This document shows positions 7,793 through 14,507 of a stretch of DNA of 15,391 bases, piece after piece. Location: assembly GCA_937916485.1 (NCBI GenBank), contig CALFSV010000127.1, forward strand, positions 1 through 15,391. Reading direction: 5' to 3'. The notes below the pieces were generated by a model that ran no database searches, was not told the DNA's origin, and saw only the letters and a program-made list of their open reading frames with translations. The position numbers and the translations under genes are program-made. How positions within the stretch are numbered: the stretch's first letter is position 1; each line of letters opens with the position of its first letter. The DNA is from an uncultured Paracoccaceae bacterium (lineage in GTDB: Bacteria; Pseudomonadota; Alphaproteobacteria; Rhodobacterales; Rhodobacteraceae).

Positions 7793-7812
7793 AAAGTTAC
7801 ACCCGTAACTTT
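7793..7812. promoter_or_regulatory. operator-like palindrome upstream of the FadL-like gene
   Basis: AAAGTTAC and GTAACTTT form a perfect 8-bp inverted repeat around a 4-base centre, about 90 bases before the FadL-like ATG and 28 bases after the stop of the preceding transporter. It lacks a T-run on either side, so a dimeric repressor or activator site is more likely than a terminator. TTGATA at 7794-7789 on the minus strand overlaps its downstream edge and could be a -35 element. The regulator is unknown. Confidence 0.45.
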
Positions 7813-7839
7813 TGGGCATCGGTGCAATCTAGGGGCTGA

Positions 7840-8742
7840 TCAGGACTTGCGGACTGGCTGACCGCTTCTGATGTTCAGCCAGTTGCCGCCGAAAATCAGT
7901 GCAGCCCCCAGAAACACAAGCGGATCAAGCGGCTCGGCATAGACCAGCGCACCGACGACGGCGATGACCGGCAGGCGGGCAAAGTCGATGGGCATGACCA
8001 CGCTGGCCGGGGCCAGAGACAATGCCGTGGTCAGGCAGTAGTGCGCCAATAGACCGGCGCAGCCGATCAGCACCACCCAAGGGGCAGTTGTGGCTGTTGG
8101 CAGGGTGATGTCCCCGTCAAATCCCGCGCAGATCAGACCGAAGATGCCTTGAAACACGGTCAGGAACAGCAGGATGCTCATGGTGGTTTCCGTGCGGGTC
8201 AATTTGCGGGTCGCGATGGCGGTCAAGGCAAAACAGACCGCACTCATCGCGGCCGTCAGGACGCCCAGATTAAGTGAGGCGGCACTGGGACGGGCCACGA
8301 TCAGGATCCCGACAAAGCCGATCAGCGCCGCGACGATCCCGATCCGGGTCAATCTTTCGCCCAGCAAAAGCGGCGACAGGACGATGACCCAAAGCGGTGT
8401 CGTGAACTCAAGCGCAAAGACCTGGGCCAGGGGCGCCACGGCGATGGCGTAGAACCAGAGGTTCTGTCCTGTAAAATGGGCGAGGTTGCGGGCAAGATGC
8501 AACCCCGGCTGGTGCAGACGGACACGCGAAAGTGCGCCAGTCGCGAACCCGATGATGAGCACGATGCAAATCCCGGTCATGCTGCGATAAAGCATGATTT
8601 CAAAGGTATCGAGGTCAATGCTGACCGTGCGGCCTGCAATCGCCATGGCAGTGAACGAGGTGATGGCCCCGATCATCCAGAGCCCTGCTTGAAGGACGGT
8701 TCCGTCCTTGGGCACGAAGGCGGTCGCCTGTTGATCTGCCAT
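7840..8742 (-). CDS. EamA/DMT family transporter
   Basis: The 300-residue inner-membrane protein has two EamA repeats and about ten membrane spans. The first repeat includes YRSMTGICIVLIIGF and a segment ending in EFTTPLWVIVLSPLLLGERL, a typical motif of the repeat end. The second repeat ends ALIFGGNWLNIRS. The transported compound is unknown. The ATG at 8742 has GGAG about 8 bases upstream. The gene lies 79 bases after guaA on the same strand, so read-through from guaA is possible across the hairpin at 8795-8822. It is clearly distinct from the other EamA protein in this window and not a recent duplicate. Confidence 0.88.
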   Translation of the reverse strand: MADQQATAFVPKDGTVLQAGLWMIGAITSFTAMAIAGRTVSIDLDTFEIMLYRSMTGICIVLIIGFATGALSRVRLHQPGLHLARNLAHFTGQNLWFYAIAVAPLAQVFALEFTTPLWVIVLSPLLLGERLTRIGIVAALIGFVGILIVARPSAASLNLGVLTAAMSAVCFALTAIATRKLTRTETTMSILLFLTVFQGIFGLICAGFDGDITLPTATTAPWVVLIGCAGLLAHYCLTTALSLAPASVVMPIDFARLPVIAVVGALVYAEPLDPLVFLGAALIFGGNWLNIRSGQPVRKS

Positions 8743-8794
8743 TCTCGTCGCTCCGGCGCCGGGCCGGTACCGGGGGCGCCCAATTTCTATCAGG

Positions 8795-8822
8795 ACAGGT
8801 CCGCGCCCTGGGGCTGACCTGT
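8795..8822 (-). terminator. hairpin directly after guaA
   Basis: ACAGGTC and GACCTGT form a perfect 7-bp stem (8795-8801 with 8816-8822) starting at the last base of the guaA stop codon. GC-rich pairing is possible inside the 14-base loop. No U-tract follows, so it may be a weak or Rho-assisted terminator, or an mRNA-stabilising 3' hairpin. Confidence 0.4.
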
Positions 8823-10378
8823 CACTCCCACTCGATGGTTCCGGGCGGTTTTGAGGTGATGTCGTAGGTCACCCGGTTAATGCCTTTGACCTCATTGATG
8901 ATGCGCGTTGCGGTTTCTCCCAAAAAGTCGTGAGTAAAGGGATAATAATCCGCAGTCATCCCGTCGACCGAGGTGACCGCACGCAGGGCGCAGGCGAAAT
9001 CATAGGTGCGGCCATCGCCCATCACGCCGACGGTGCGCACCGGAAGGATGGCGACAAAGGCCTGCCAGATCTCATCATAAAGGCCATGGCGGCGGATCTG
9101 GTCGATGAAGACCGCATCCGCCTTGCGCAGGATCTCAAGCTTTTCGCGGCTGATCTCACCGGGGCAGCGGATCGCAAGGCCGGGGCCGGGAAAGGGATGA
9201 CGGCCGATGAAGGAGGCGGGCAGACCCAGCTCATCACCAAGCGCGCGGACCTCGTCCTTGAACAGCTCGCGCAGCGGCTCAACCAGTTTCAGGCCCATCT
9301 TTTCGGGCAGGCCGCCGACGTTGTGATGACTTTTGATCGTGACGCTGGGGCCACCACTGAACGAGACGCTTTCGATGACGTCCGGGTAAAGGGTGCCCTG
9401 CGCCAGAAATTCTGCCCCTTCGATGTCATTGGCGTATTTCTGGAACACGTCGATGAACAGGCCGCCGATTATCTTGCGCTTGGTCTCGGGGTCGCTAACG
9501 CCATCGAGGGCCGACAGGAACAACCCGCTTTCATCGGCGTGGATCAGAGGCAGGTTGTAGTGTTCGCGGAACATGCCCACGACCTGTTCGGCCTCGCCCA
9601 GACGCAAAAGGCCGTGATCGACAAAGACACATGTCAGCTGGTCGCCGATGGCCTCGTGCAACAAAACCGCCGCGACAGAACTGTCGACACCGCCGGACAG
9701 GGCGCAGATGACCTTCTTGTCGCCGACCTGTTCCCGGATCAGACGGATCGCCTCTTCGCGGTAGGCGCCCATAGTCCAGTCGCCGGTAAAGCCTGCGGCC
9801 TTTACGAAATTCTCGTAAAGCATCTTGCCGTTGGGGGTGTGATGGACCTCCGGATGGAACTGCACGGCGTAAAAATGCCGGTCCGTGTCGGCGGTGATGG
9901 CAAAAGGCGCGTTGGGCGAAGTGCCAAAGACGCGGAAACCCGGGGCAATCCGGCTGACATGATCGCCATGGCTCATCCAGACCTGTTCGCGGCTTTCGGC
10001 AAACCAGCCATTGAGCAGGTCAAGGCGTTCAGCGGCCGGCGTCACATAGGCGCGTCCAAATTCGGCGGTGCCGTCGCCGCGTTCGACCTTTCCGCCCAGC
10101 ATCTCCATCATCACCTGCTGGCCATAGCAGATGCCCAGAACCGGAACGCCCAGGTCGAACACCGCCTCGGGCGGGCGGGGGGAGCCTGCGTCGATTACGC
10201 TGGCCGGTCCGCCCGACAGGATCACCGCCTTGGGGGCGAAGTCCGCAAGGAACGCGGGTGTCACGTTCTGGAAAGGATGGATCTCGCAGTAGACATTCAA
10301 CTCGCGCAGGCGACGCGCGATAAGCTGAGTGACCTGTGAGCCGAAGTCGATGATTAGGAGGCGATCATGCTGTGTCAT
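8822..10378 (-). CDS. guaA: GMP synthase (glutamine-hydrolysing)
   Basis: The 518-residue enzyme converts XMP to GMP with ATP and glutamine. The N-terminal class I glutamine amidotransferase domain has Cys84 in GICYGQQ and His175/Glu177 in QFHPEVH. The ATP pyrophosphatase P-loop is SGGVDSS at 228-234, followed by the dimerisation domain ending in the usual KPPGTIEWE. Length matches the family (about 520). The frame is open for 82 more codons upstream, but [15 protein letters not shown] is the normal N-terminus and GGAAGG lies just before its ATG at 10378, so the extension is rejected. The gene is divergent from the mttB-like gene, with a palindrome about 50 bases upstream of its start. Confidence 0.98.
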   Translation of the reverse strand: MTQHDRLLIIDFGSQVTQLIARRLRELNVYCEIHPFQNVTPAFLADFAPKAVILSGGPASVIDAGSPRPPEAVFDLGVPVLGICYGQQVMMEMLGGKVERGDGTAEFGRAYVTPAAERLDLLNGWFAESREQVWMSHGDHVSRIAPGFRVFGTSPNAPFAITADTDRHFYAVQFHPEVHHTPNGKMLYENFVKAAGFTGDWTMGAYREEAIRLIREQVGDKKVICALSGGVDSSVAAVLLHEAIGDQLTCVFVDHGLLRLGEAEQVVGMFREHYNLPLIHADESGLFLSALDGVSDPETKRKIIGGLFIDVFQKYANDIEGAEFLAQGTLYPDVIESVSFSGGPSVTIKSHHNVGGLPEKMGLKLVEPLRELFKDEVRALGDELGLPASFIGRHPFPGPGLAIRCPGEISREKLEILRKADAVFIDQIRRHGLYDEIWQAFVAILPVRTVGVMGDGRTYDFACALRAVTSVDGMTADYYPFTHDFLGETATRIINEVKGINRVTYDITSKPPGTIEWE

Positions 10379-10427
10379 GCCTTCCGATAAGGCCGCAGGC
10401 CACGCCGCGCAAGATGCGGGGCGGTCG

Positions 10428-10449
10428 AAAAATCCTTGCAAGGATTTTT
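10428..10449. repeat. 22-bp perfect palindrome, copy 1
   Basis: AAAAATCCTTG (10428-10438) is followed without spacer by its exact reverse complement. The left half shares 8 of 11 bases with the palindrome at 10496-10517, and the centres are 68 bp apart. It could be a protein-binding site, or a hairpin with A/U tails able to stop transcription in either direction. It lies 49 bases upstream of the guaA start codon. Confidence 0.85.
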
Positions 10450-10495
10450 GGCGCGTTTTTTCCGATGGTGGCCCTTCTGACCGTCGCGATGGCTG

Positions 10496-10517
10496 AAAAT
10501 TCTTGGCCAAGAATTTT
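10496..10517. repeat. 22-bp perfect palindrome, copy 2
   Basis: AAAATTCTTGG (10496-10506) is followed without spacer by its exact reverse complement. It is related to, but not identical with, copy 1. It lies 135 bases before the mttB-like start. The remaining 10379-10652 stretch between guaA and mttB holds no gene and no convincing -35/-10 pair. Confidence 0.85.
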
Positions 10518-10652
10518 GTGGCACCGCGCATGTCGCTTTCGCACCGGAAAGGACGCAAACCCTGCACCGTCGTCGGGGCCAGAGGGGTATCACGCCTCAA
10601 CATTCGCTTTGGCCATGCCTGCATGGGCCATGTCTGCTTGGAAGGAATTAGG

Positions 10653-12203
10653 ATGTCTGATGGTGTCGTGAAATCCGAACGGCGGGCTCGTGGCGGAGGC
10701 GGCGCGGCGCGCCGCGCCGAGCGGACGGCCGTCAGCGTCGAGACGGCGCGCTATATCGAGCGCAATATTCCGAACTTCGAAGTTCTGACCGAAGAAGCGC
10801 TTTTGATCATCGAAGAGAACGCAGAGATTGTCCTCGAAGAGATCGGCGTGAACTTTGTCGACAATCCCGGCGCGCTCGAGCTTTGGCGGCAGGCCGGCGC
10901 GGACGTTCAGGGCGAGCGGGTCCGCATTCCCCGCGGGTTGGCCCGGACGCTGTGCAAGACAGCGCCTTCGAGCTTTATCCAGCATGCCCGCAACCCCGAA
11001 CGGTCGGTCGAGATCGGCGGGCGCAACCTTGTGCTGGCTCCGGTCTATGGCCCTCCGTTCGTGCGCACCCTCGAAGGTGGCCGTCGCTATGCCACGATCG
11101 AGGATTTCCGCAATTTCGTAAAGCTAGGGTATATGTCCAAGTGGCTGCACCATTCTGGCGGCACGGTGTGCGAACCGACGGATGTACCTGTGAACAAGCG
11201 TCACCTGGACATGCTGCATGCCCATATGACCCTGTCGGACAAGCCCTTTATGGGATCGGTGACAGAGCCAAGCCGGGCCCAGGATTCGGTTGATATGTGC
11301 GGCATTCTCTTTGGTGAGGATTTCGTTCGCGACAACACCGTCATGACCTCGCTCATCAACATCAATTCGCCCCTGACTTTTGACGGGATCATGATGGGCG
11401 CGCTTGAGGTCTATGCCCGCAATATGCAGGCGGCCATCATCTCGCCCTTCATCGTTGGCGGGGCCATGGCACCGGTGTCCGTGGCCGGCACCCTGACCCA
11501 GGTTCTTGCCGAGGTTCTGGCCGGAGTGGCCTACAGCCAGCTGGTGCGCGCCGGCGCGCCGGTCATTTTCGGGGCCTTCGTCACCTCCATCGACATGAAC
11601 TCGGGCGCACCTACCTTTGGCACGCCCGAAGCTGCGCAGATCACCTATGGCGCGGGTCAGCTGGCCCGCCGGCTTGGCTTGCCGTTCCGCTCTTCGGGGT
11701 CATTCTGCGGGTCCAAGCTGCCTGATGCCCAGGCCGCCTACGAGACGGCGAATAGCCTGAATGTCGGCCTGTTGTCGGGCGTCAACTTCATGCTGCATGC
11801 CTGCGGTTGGCTGGAAGGCGGGCTTGTTGCCAGTTTTGAGAAATTCGTGATGGACGCCGACCAGTTGGGCACTCTGCATCATCTGGCGAGGGGGGTCGAC
11901 ATGTCCGAGAACGGACAAGCCATGGACGCCATTCGCGAGGTCGGCCCGGGCGGCCACTACCTGGGCTGCGCTCATACCCAGGCCAATTTCAAGCAGGCCT
12001 TCTGGCGATCGGACCTGTTCGACTACAAGCCCTTTGAAACCTGGGACGAAGAAGGGGCGCGGGACACGCAAGTGCTGGCTGCAGCCCGGGTCAAGCGCAT
12101 GCTCGAGACCTATCGCCAGCCTGAACTGGATCCGGCTATTGCACAGGCTCTAGACGCCTATGTGGCGGAAAAGAAGGCCTCGGTTCCGGACGCATTCCTG
12201 TAG
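10653..12203 (+). CDS. trimethylamine methyltransferase (MttB) family protein, non-pyrrolysine
   Basis: The 516-residue protein belongs to the MttB superfamily of TIM-barrel corrinoid methyltransferases. True MttB uses pyrrolysine at an in-frame UAG; here the frame is uninterrupted, so this is a non-Pyl member like the glycine betaine, proline betaine or carnitine demethylases. Recognisable family stretches include [38 protein letters not shown] and the C-terminal [16 protein letters not shown]. The N-terminus is a short Arg/Gly-rich tail (residues 8-25). The ATG at 10653 has AAGGA 6 bases upstream; the frame extends 50 codons further upstream without a better start. The usual partner genes (corrinoid protein, corrinoid methyltransferase, reactivating protein) are not in the window. 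The substrate is probably a quaternary amine, by family inference only. Confidence 0.9.
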   Translation: MSDGVVKSERRARGGGGAARRAERTAVSVETARYIERNIPNFEVLTEEALLIIEENAEIVLEEIGVNFVDNPGALELWRQAGADVQGERVRIPRGLARTLCKTAPSSFIQHARNPERSVEIGGRNLVLAPVYGPPFVRTLEGGRRYATIEDFRNFVKLGYMSKWLHHSGGTVCEPTDVPVNKRHLDMLHAHMTLSDKPFMGSVTEPSRAQDSVDMCGILFGEDFVRDNTVMTSLININSPLTFDGIMMGALEVYARNMQAAIISPFIVGGAMAPVSVAGTLTQVLAEVLAGVAYSQLVRAGAPVIFGAFVTSIDMNSGAPTFGTPEAAQITYGAGQLARRLGLPFRSSGSFCGSKLPDAQAAYETANSLNVGLLSGVNFMLHACGWLEGGLVASFEKFVMDADQLGTLHHLARGVDMSENGQAMDAIREVGPGGHYLGCAHTQANFKQAFWRSDLFDYKPFETWDEEGARDTQVLAAARVKRMLETYRQPELDPAIAQALDAYVAEKKASVPDAFL

Positions 12204-12504
12204 CCTCGCTGTCTGCGACATCGACCTGGGCACGCAAGGCCCGGGCTTCACCGAGCAGGGCGATCAGCACATCTACATGGACGGCCGGGCTATAAGGCGC
12301 GCCGGGTTGGCGGCGTCGGTCGTTCAGCTCGCGCTCGATCTCGATCAGGGCAAGGATCGCCGGGTCTGTTCCGGGTAGCACAGCTGTGCCCAAAAGGCGG
12401 GGCAGGCGATGGGTGCGTCTGTAGTCATCAACCCCAAAACGCGCCGCCTGCACCAAAAGGCGGGGTCGGTGCAGGGCTGCGATCAATCCGGCAAGGTCAT
12501 GCAT
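12136..12504 (-). CDS. DUF6477 family small protein
   Basis: This 122-residue protein of unknown function resembles the short DUF6477 proteins of Rhodobacterales. The conserved part is residues 1-95, from LAGLIAALHRPRLLVQAARF (starting at about residue 4) through HVDVLIALLGEARALR. The last ~30 residues are Pro/Arg-rich and probably variable. It is basic and rich in helix formers, with no signal peptide and no membrane span. The ATG at 12504 has GAGGAG about 9 bases upstream. Its 3' end overlaps the mttB-like gene by 68 bases, tail to tail. It is divergent from the DUF6456 gene, and the family resemblance of both makes a functional link likely, though none is proven. Confidence 0.75.
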   Translation of the reverse strand: MHDLAGLIAALHRPRLLVQAARFGVDDYRRTHRLPRLLGTAVLPGTDPAILALIEIERELNDRRRQPGAPYSPAVHVDVLIALLGEARALRAQVDVADSEATGMRPEPRPSFPPHRRLEPVQ

Positions 12505-12575
12505 GACGGGAGGCTCCTCGTGTCAACTGCGTTTTACAGGTCCGAGTGTCACTCAAATTTGTCGCCGTTGCGCCC

Positions 12576-12584
12576 TGTGGATAG
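12576..12584 (-). promoter_or_regulatory. DnaA-box-like nonamer, reversed
   Basis: TGTGGATAG is the reverse complement of the DnaA box TTATCCACA with one mismatch, at the outer T. It faces the perfect box at 12631. Confidence 0.45.
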
Positions 12585-12600
12585 GTCAAGCACGGTCCCT

Positions 12601-12633
12601 TAAGCATTGTTTGCATTTTGGAAACAATGCTTA
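12601..12633. repeat. 12-bp perfect inverted repeat
   Basis: TAAGCATTGTTT (12601-12612) and AAACAATGCTTA (12622-12633) are exact reverse complements around a 9-base spacer. No T-run follows on either side. The site lies 124 bases before the DUF6456 start. It could be an operator for the helix-turn-helix protein itself or a structured RNA leader. Confidence 0.85.
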
Positions 12634-12639
12634 TCCACA
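12631..12639 (+). promoter_or_regulatory. perfect DnaA box
   Basis: TTATCCACA matches the bacterial DnaA-box consensus exactly. Its first three bases are also the end of the 12-bp inverted repeat. One perfect 9-mer can occur by chance, but the pairing with a reversed box 55 bases away raises interest. Confidence 0.5.
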
Positions 12640-12649
12640 CCCTTCATTG

Positions 12650-12664
12650 TTAAGATTTGGGTAA
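12650..12664 (+). promoter_or_regulatory. CtrA-like site
   Basis: TTAA, seven bases, then GTAA: one mismatch from the alphaproteobacterial CtrA consensus TTAA-N7-TTAA. It lies about 93 bases upstream of the DUF6456 start. Confidence 0.35.
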
Positions 12665-12756
12665 GGAATGCCCTCTTAGGTTGCGGGCTGTAGCCAACGA
12701 GGAAACCTGACCTGCCGCCTTGCCGGAGACGGGTCGAGCAAATGGGAATATGACGA

Positions 12757-13878
12757 ATGACATCTGACGGAACCGCCGCCGCCTTGGCGAACCTCCCGGA
12801 ATGGGTGCCCGAACGTGCGCGCCTTTACATCGCCCATACTGAAAACGGCCTGCCGATCCGGGCGCTGGCCCGCGGGTCCGAGGTGCATGCCTCGACAGTC
12901 CTGCGCCAGATCAGGCGGCTTGAGCAGCGTCGCGACGACCCGCTGGTTGACGGGGCGCTCAAGACCCTGTCAGCCGTTCTGCCCAATGCCATCGCCAATG
13001 ACGGGAGGTCGCCGATGGATAAGCGCACCAACGGGGCTGTCCCCTTCAACGGCTTGCCGGACATGGCAAAGGTGTCGGATGAAGGGCTGCGGATCCTGCG
13101 ACGGCTGGCCGAACCCGGTGCCGTTCTTGCCGTGGCCAGCGACATGGAAATGGGTGTTGTCGTCCGCGAAATTGGTGACGGCGAAACCCTGCGCACCGCC
13201 GTTGTGACCCGTGACATCGCGCAGGTCATGGCCCTGAAAGAATGGATTGCCTGTAGCGATCCAGACGCCCGGATTGCCCGCTATCACATCACCAGTCAGG
13301 GGCGGGCCGCGCTCAAGGACTTGATGGCGGCGGATGAGAACCGGGCCCTGTCGCTGTCCGATATGGAAGGGCTAAAGCGAGATGCCAAAAGCCCCCGCAC
13401 CTGGTTGGCGGTCGATACCGACGACGCCCAGCTTTCGCTGTTGCGTAACGGCTTTGTCGAAAGCCCGCTGATCGGATTGGCCCGACGGCGGGACAGGGAT
13501 GGCAAACCCTTCCTGCGGCGCGACCATCTGGCTGCGGGCGAACAACTGCGCGAGGATTTTGAGATTGCGCAGATGGGCGGGGCGGGGGCCGGGCCAAATT
13601 GGCTGGACTATGTCGGAGGCATTCCGCCTCAAGGCCCGGATCTTCCAAAAGCGTCCCGCGCGGCCCATGACCGGGTGGCTCAGGCTCTGGCAGAGTTGGG
13701 GCCGGGCCTTGGCGATGTCGCGCTCCGGGCCTGTTGCTACCTTGAAGGGATGGAGGTTCTTGAGCGGCATATGGGCTGGTCGGCCCGGTCGGGCAAGATC
13801 GTGCTGCGCATCGCGCTGCAACGCCTGATCCGGCACTACGCCCGAACGCAGGGACGCTTTGGCCCGATGATTGGCTAG
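12757..13878 (+). CDS. DUF6456 helix-turn-helix protein, likely DNA-binding
   Basis: The 373-residue protein appears to have three parts. An N-terminal helix-turn-helix (about 20-57) includes GLPIRALARGSEVHASTVLR. A middle winged-helix-like segment (about 106-190) ends with RYHITSQGRAALKDL. The C-terminal DUF6456 domain (about 233-362) carries ESPLIGLARRRDRDGKPFL, HLAAGEQLREDFEIAQ and GWSARSGKIVLRIAL. The architecture suggests a transcription factor or other DNA-binding protein; no target is known to me. The ATG at 12757 has a weak GGGA 9 bases upstream. An overlapping ATG at 12750 runs into a stop after four codons. The stop TAG overlaps the stop of the convergent acetyltransferase gene within one CTAG. 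The upstream region contains DnaA- and CtrA-like sites, which hints at cell-cycle-linked expression (inference). Confidence 0.82.
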   Translation: MTSDGTAAALANLPEWVPERARLYIAHTENGLPIRALARGSEVHASTVLRQIRRLEQRRDDPLVDGALKTLSAVLPNAIANDGRSPMDKRTNGAVPFNGLPDMAKVSDEGLRILRRLAEPGAVLAVASDMEMGVVVREIGDGETLRTAVVTRDIAQVMALKEWIACSDPDARIARYHITSQGRAALKDLMAADENRALSLSDMEGLKRDAKSPRTWLAVDTDDAQLSLLRNGFVESPLIGLARRRDRDGKPFLRRDHLAAGEQLREDFEIAQMGGAGAGPNWLDYVGGIPPQGPDLPKASRAAHDRVAQALAELGPGLGDVALRACCYLEGMEVLERHMGWSARSGKIVLRIALQRLIRHYARTQGRFGPMIG

Positions 13879-14390
13879 CCGGTCCCCGGTGCGCGGTTGC
13901 GGGCCGGGATGCCAACGGCAATCATGCCTTCGGGCACATCGCGGGTCACAACGGCATTGGCACCGATCTGGGCGTGATCCCCGATGGTCACGCCGCCCAG
14001 AATGCGCGCGCCTGCCCCGATGTCCACATGGCCGCCGATGCGGGGCACCGCTCCGTCACGATCCATTCCGATGGTGACCTGGGACATCAGCGTGCAATTT
14101 GGTCCGATGGTGGCCTTTGGGTGAATGACGACGCCATTGGGATGCGGCATATGCAAGCCGCCACCGATGGAGGTTCCCAAATGAATCTTGGCCTGGGTCA
14201 CAACAGTCCAGACCCTGTGCGACAGGACCCAGCGGCGGCGGGCGATCTTGGCCCAAAGGCCAGACCGTGCCTGCCAGTAGTCGTAGCGCCGCAGGGCCTT
14301 CAACAATCGTCGGGACGGGTCCCAGAACACCTTTGGCACCTCGCGATGCCATTCGGGTTCGGTGGCAGAAACGTCTCGCTTGTCTTTCAT
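13875..14390 (-). CDS. serine acetyltransferase-like hexapeptide-repeat acyltransferase
   Basis: The 171-residue protein has a left-handed beta-helix made of hexapeptide repeats from about residue 66 to 160 (ATIGPN, VDIGAGARILGGVTIG, AQIGANAVV) ending GIPARN. A short basic N-terminal region (about 20-60) precedes it. His83 in MPHPNG matches catalytic His158 of CysE. The position of CysE Asp143 appears to be Lys68, and the long N-terminal CysE domain is missing, so this may not be the housekeeping serine O-acetyltransferase. Acetylation of a polysaccharide or another hydroxyl group is an alternative. The ATG at 14390 is preferred over 14465 because the longer frame lacks a ribosome site and family-like sequence. 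It shares a CTAG stop with DUF6456. Confidence 0.78.
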   Translation of the reverse strand: MKDKRDVSATEPEWHREVPKVFWDPSRRLLKALRRYDYWQARSGLWAKIARRRWVLSHRVWTVVTQAKIHLGTSIGGGLHMPHPNGVVIHPKATIGPNCTLMSQVTIGMDRDGAVPRIGGHVDIGAGARILGGVTIGDHAQIGANAVVTRDVPEGMIAVGIPARNRAPGTG

Positions 14391-14507
14391 TCCGGATGCT
14401 CGATCCTCGCGGCTGATTGGATCGAACCATGCGCGGGGAGGCCGGGCGGGGCAATCGAAAAACATTGGCCGAAGCGCGGTTGGTCTATCGCGCCCTTTTA
14501 TGGTGCA

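Larger units (their letters stand above)
12505..12756. promoter_or_regulatory. shared control region of the DUF6477 and DUF6456 genes
   Basis: This 252-base divergent intergenic stretch contains no gene. It holds a reversed DnaA-like box (12576-12584), a 12-bp inverted repeat (12601-12633), a perfect DnaA box (12631-12639) and a CtrA-like site (12650-12664), listed separately. A TTGACC at 12589-12584 on the minus strand could be a -35 element for DUF6477, but no -10 fits. Confidence 0.55.

Noticed and set aside
8930..10339. 469-codon open frame antisense to guaA
   Set aside because: A shadow frame of a GC-rich conserved gene; guaA is certain and the antisense product resembles nothing recognisable.
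10379..10624. 82-codon N-terminal extension of guaA
   Set aside because: GuaA proteins begin at [19 protein letters not shown] sequence. The extension is translated palindrome and intergenic DNA, and GGAAGG precedes the internal ATG.
10653..12203. Pyrrolysine-containing true MttB
   Set aside because: There is no in-frame UAG inside the gene and no pyl genes are present.
12505..12756. Chromosomal replication origin
   Set aside because: There are only two DnaA-like boxes, no AT-rich unwinding stretch and no typical neighbours (hemE, gidA, parAB, dnaA). A regulatory role is simpler.
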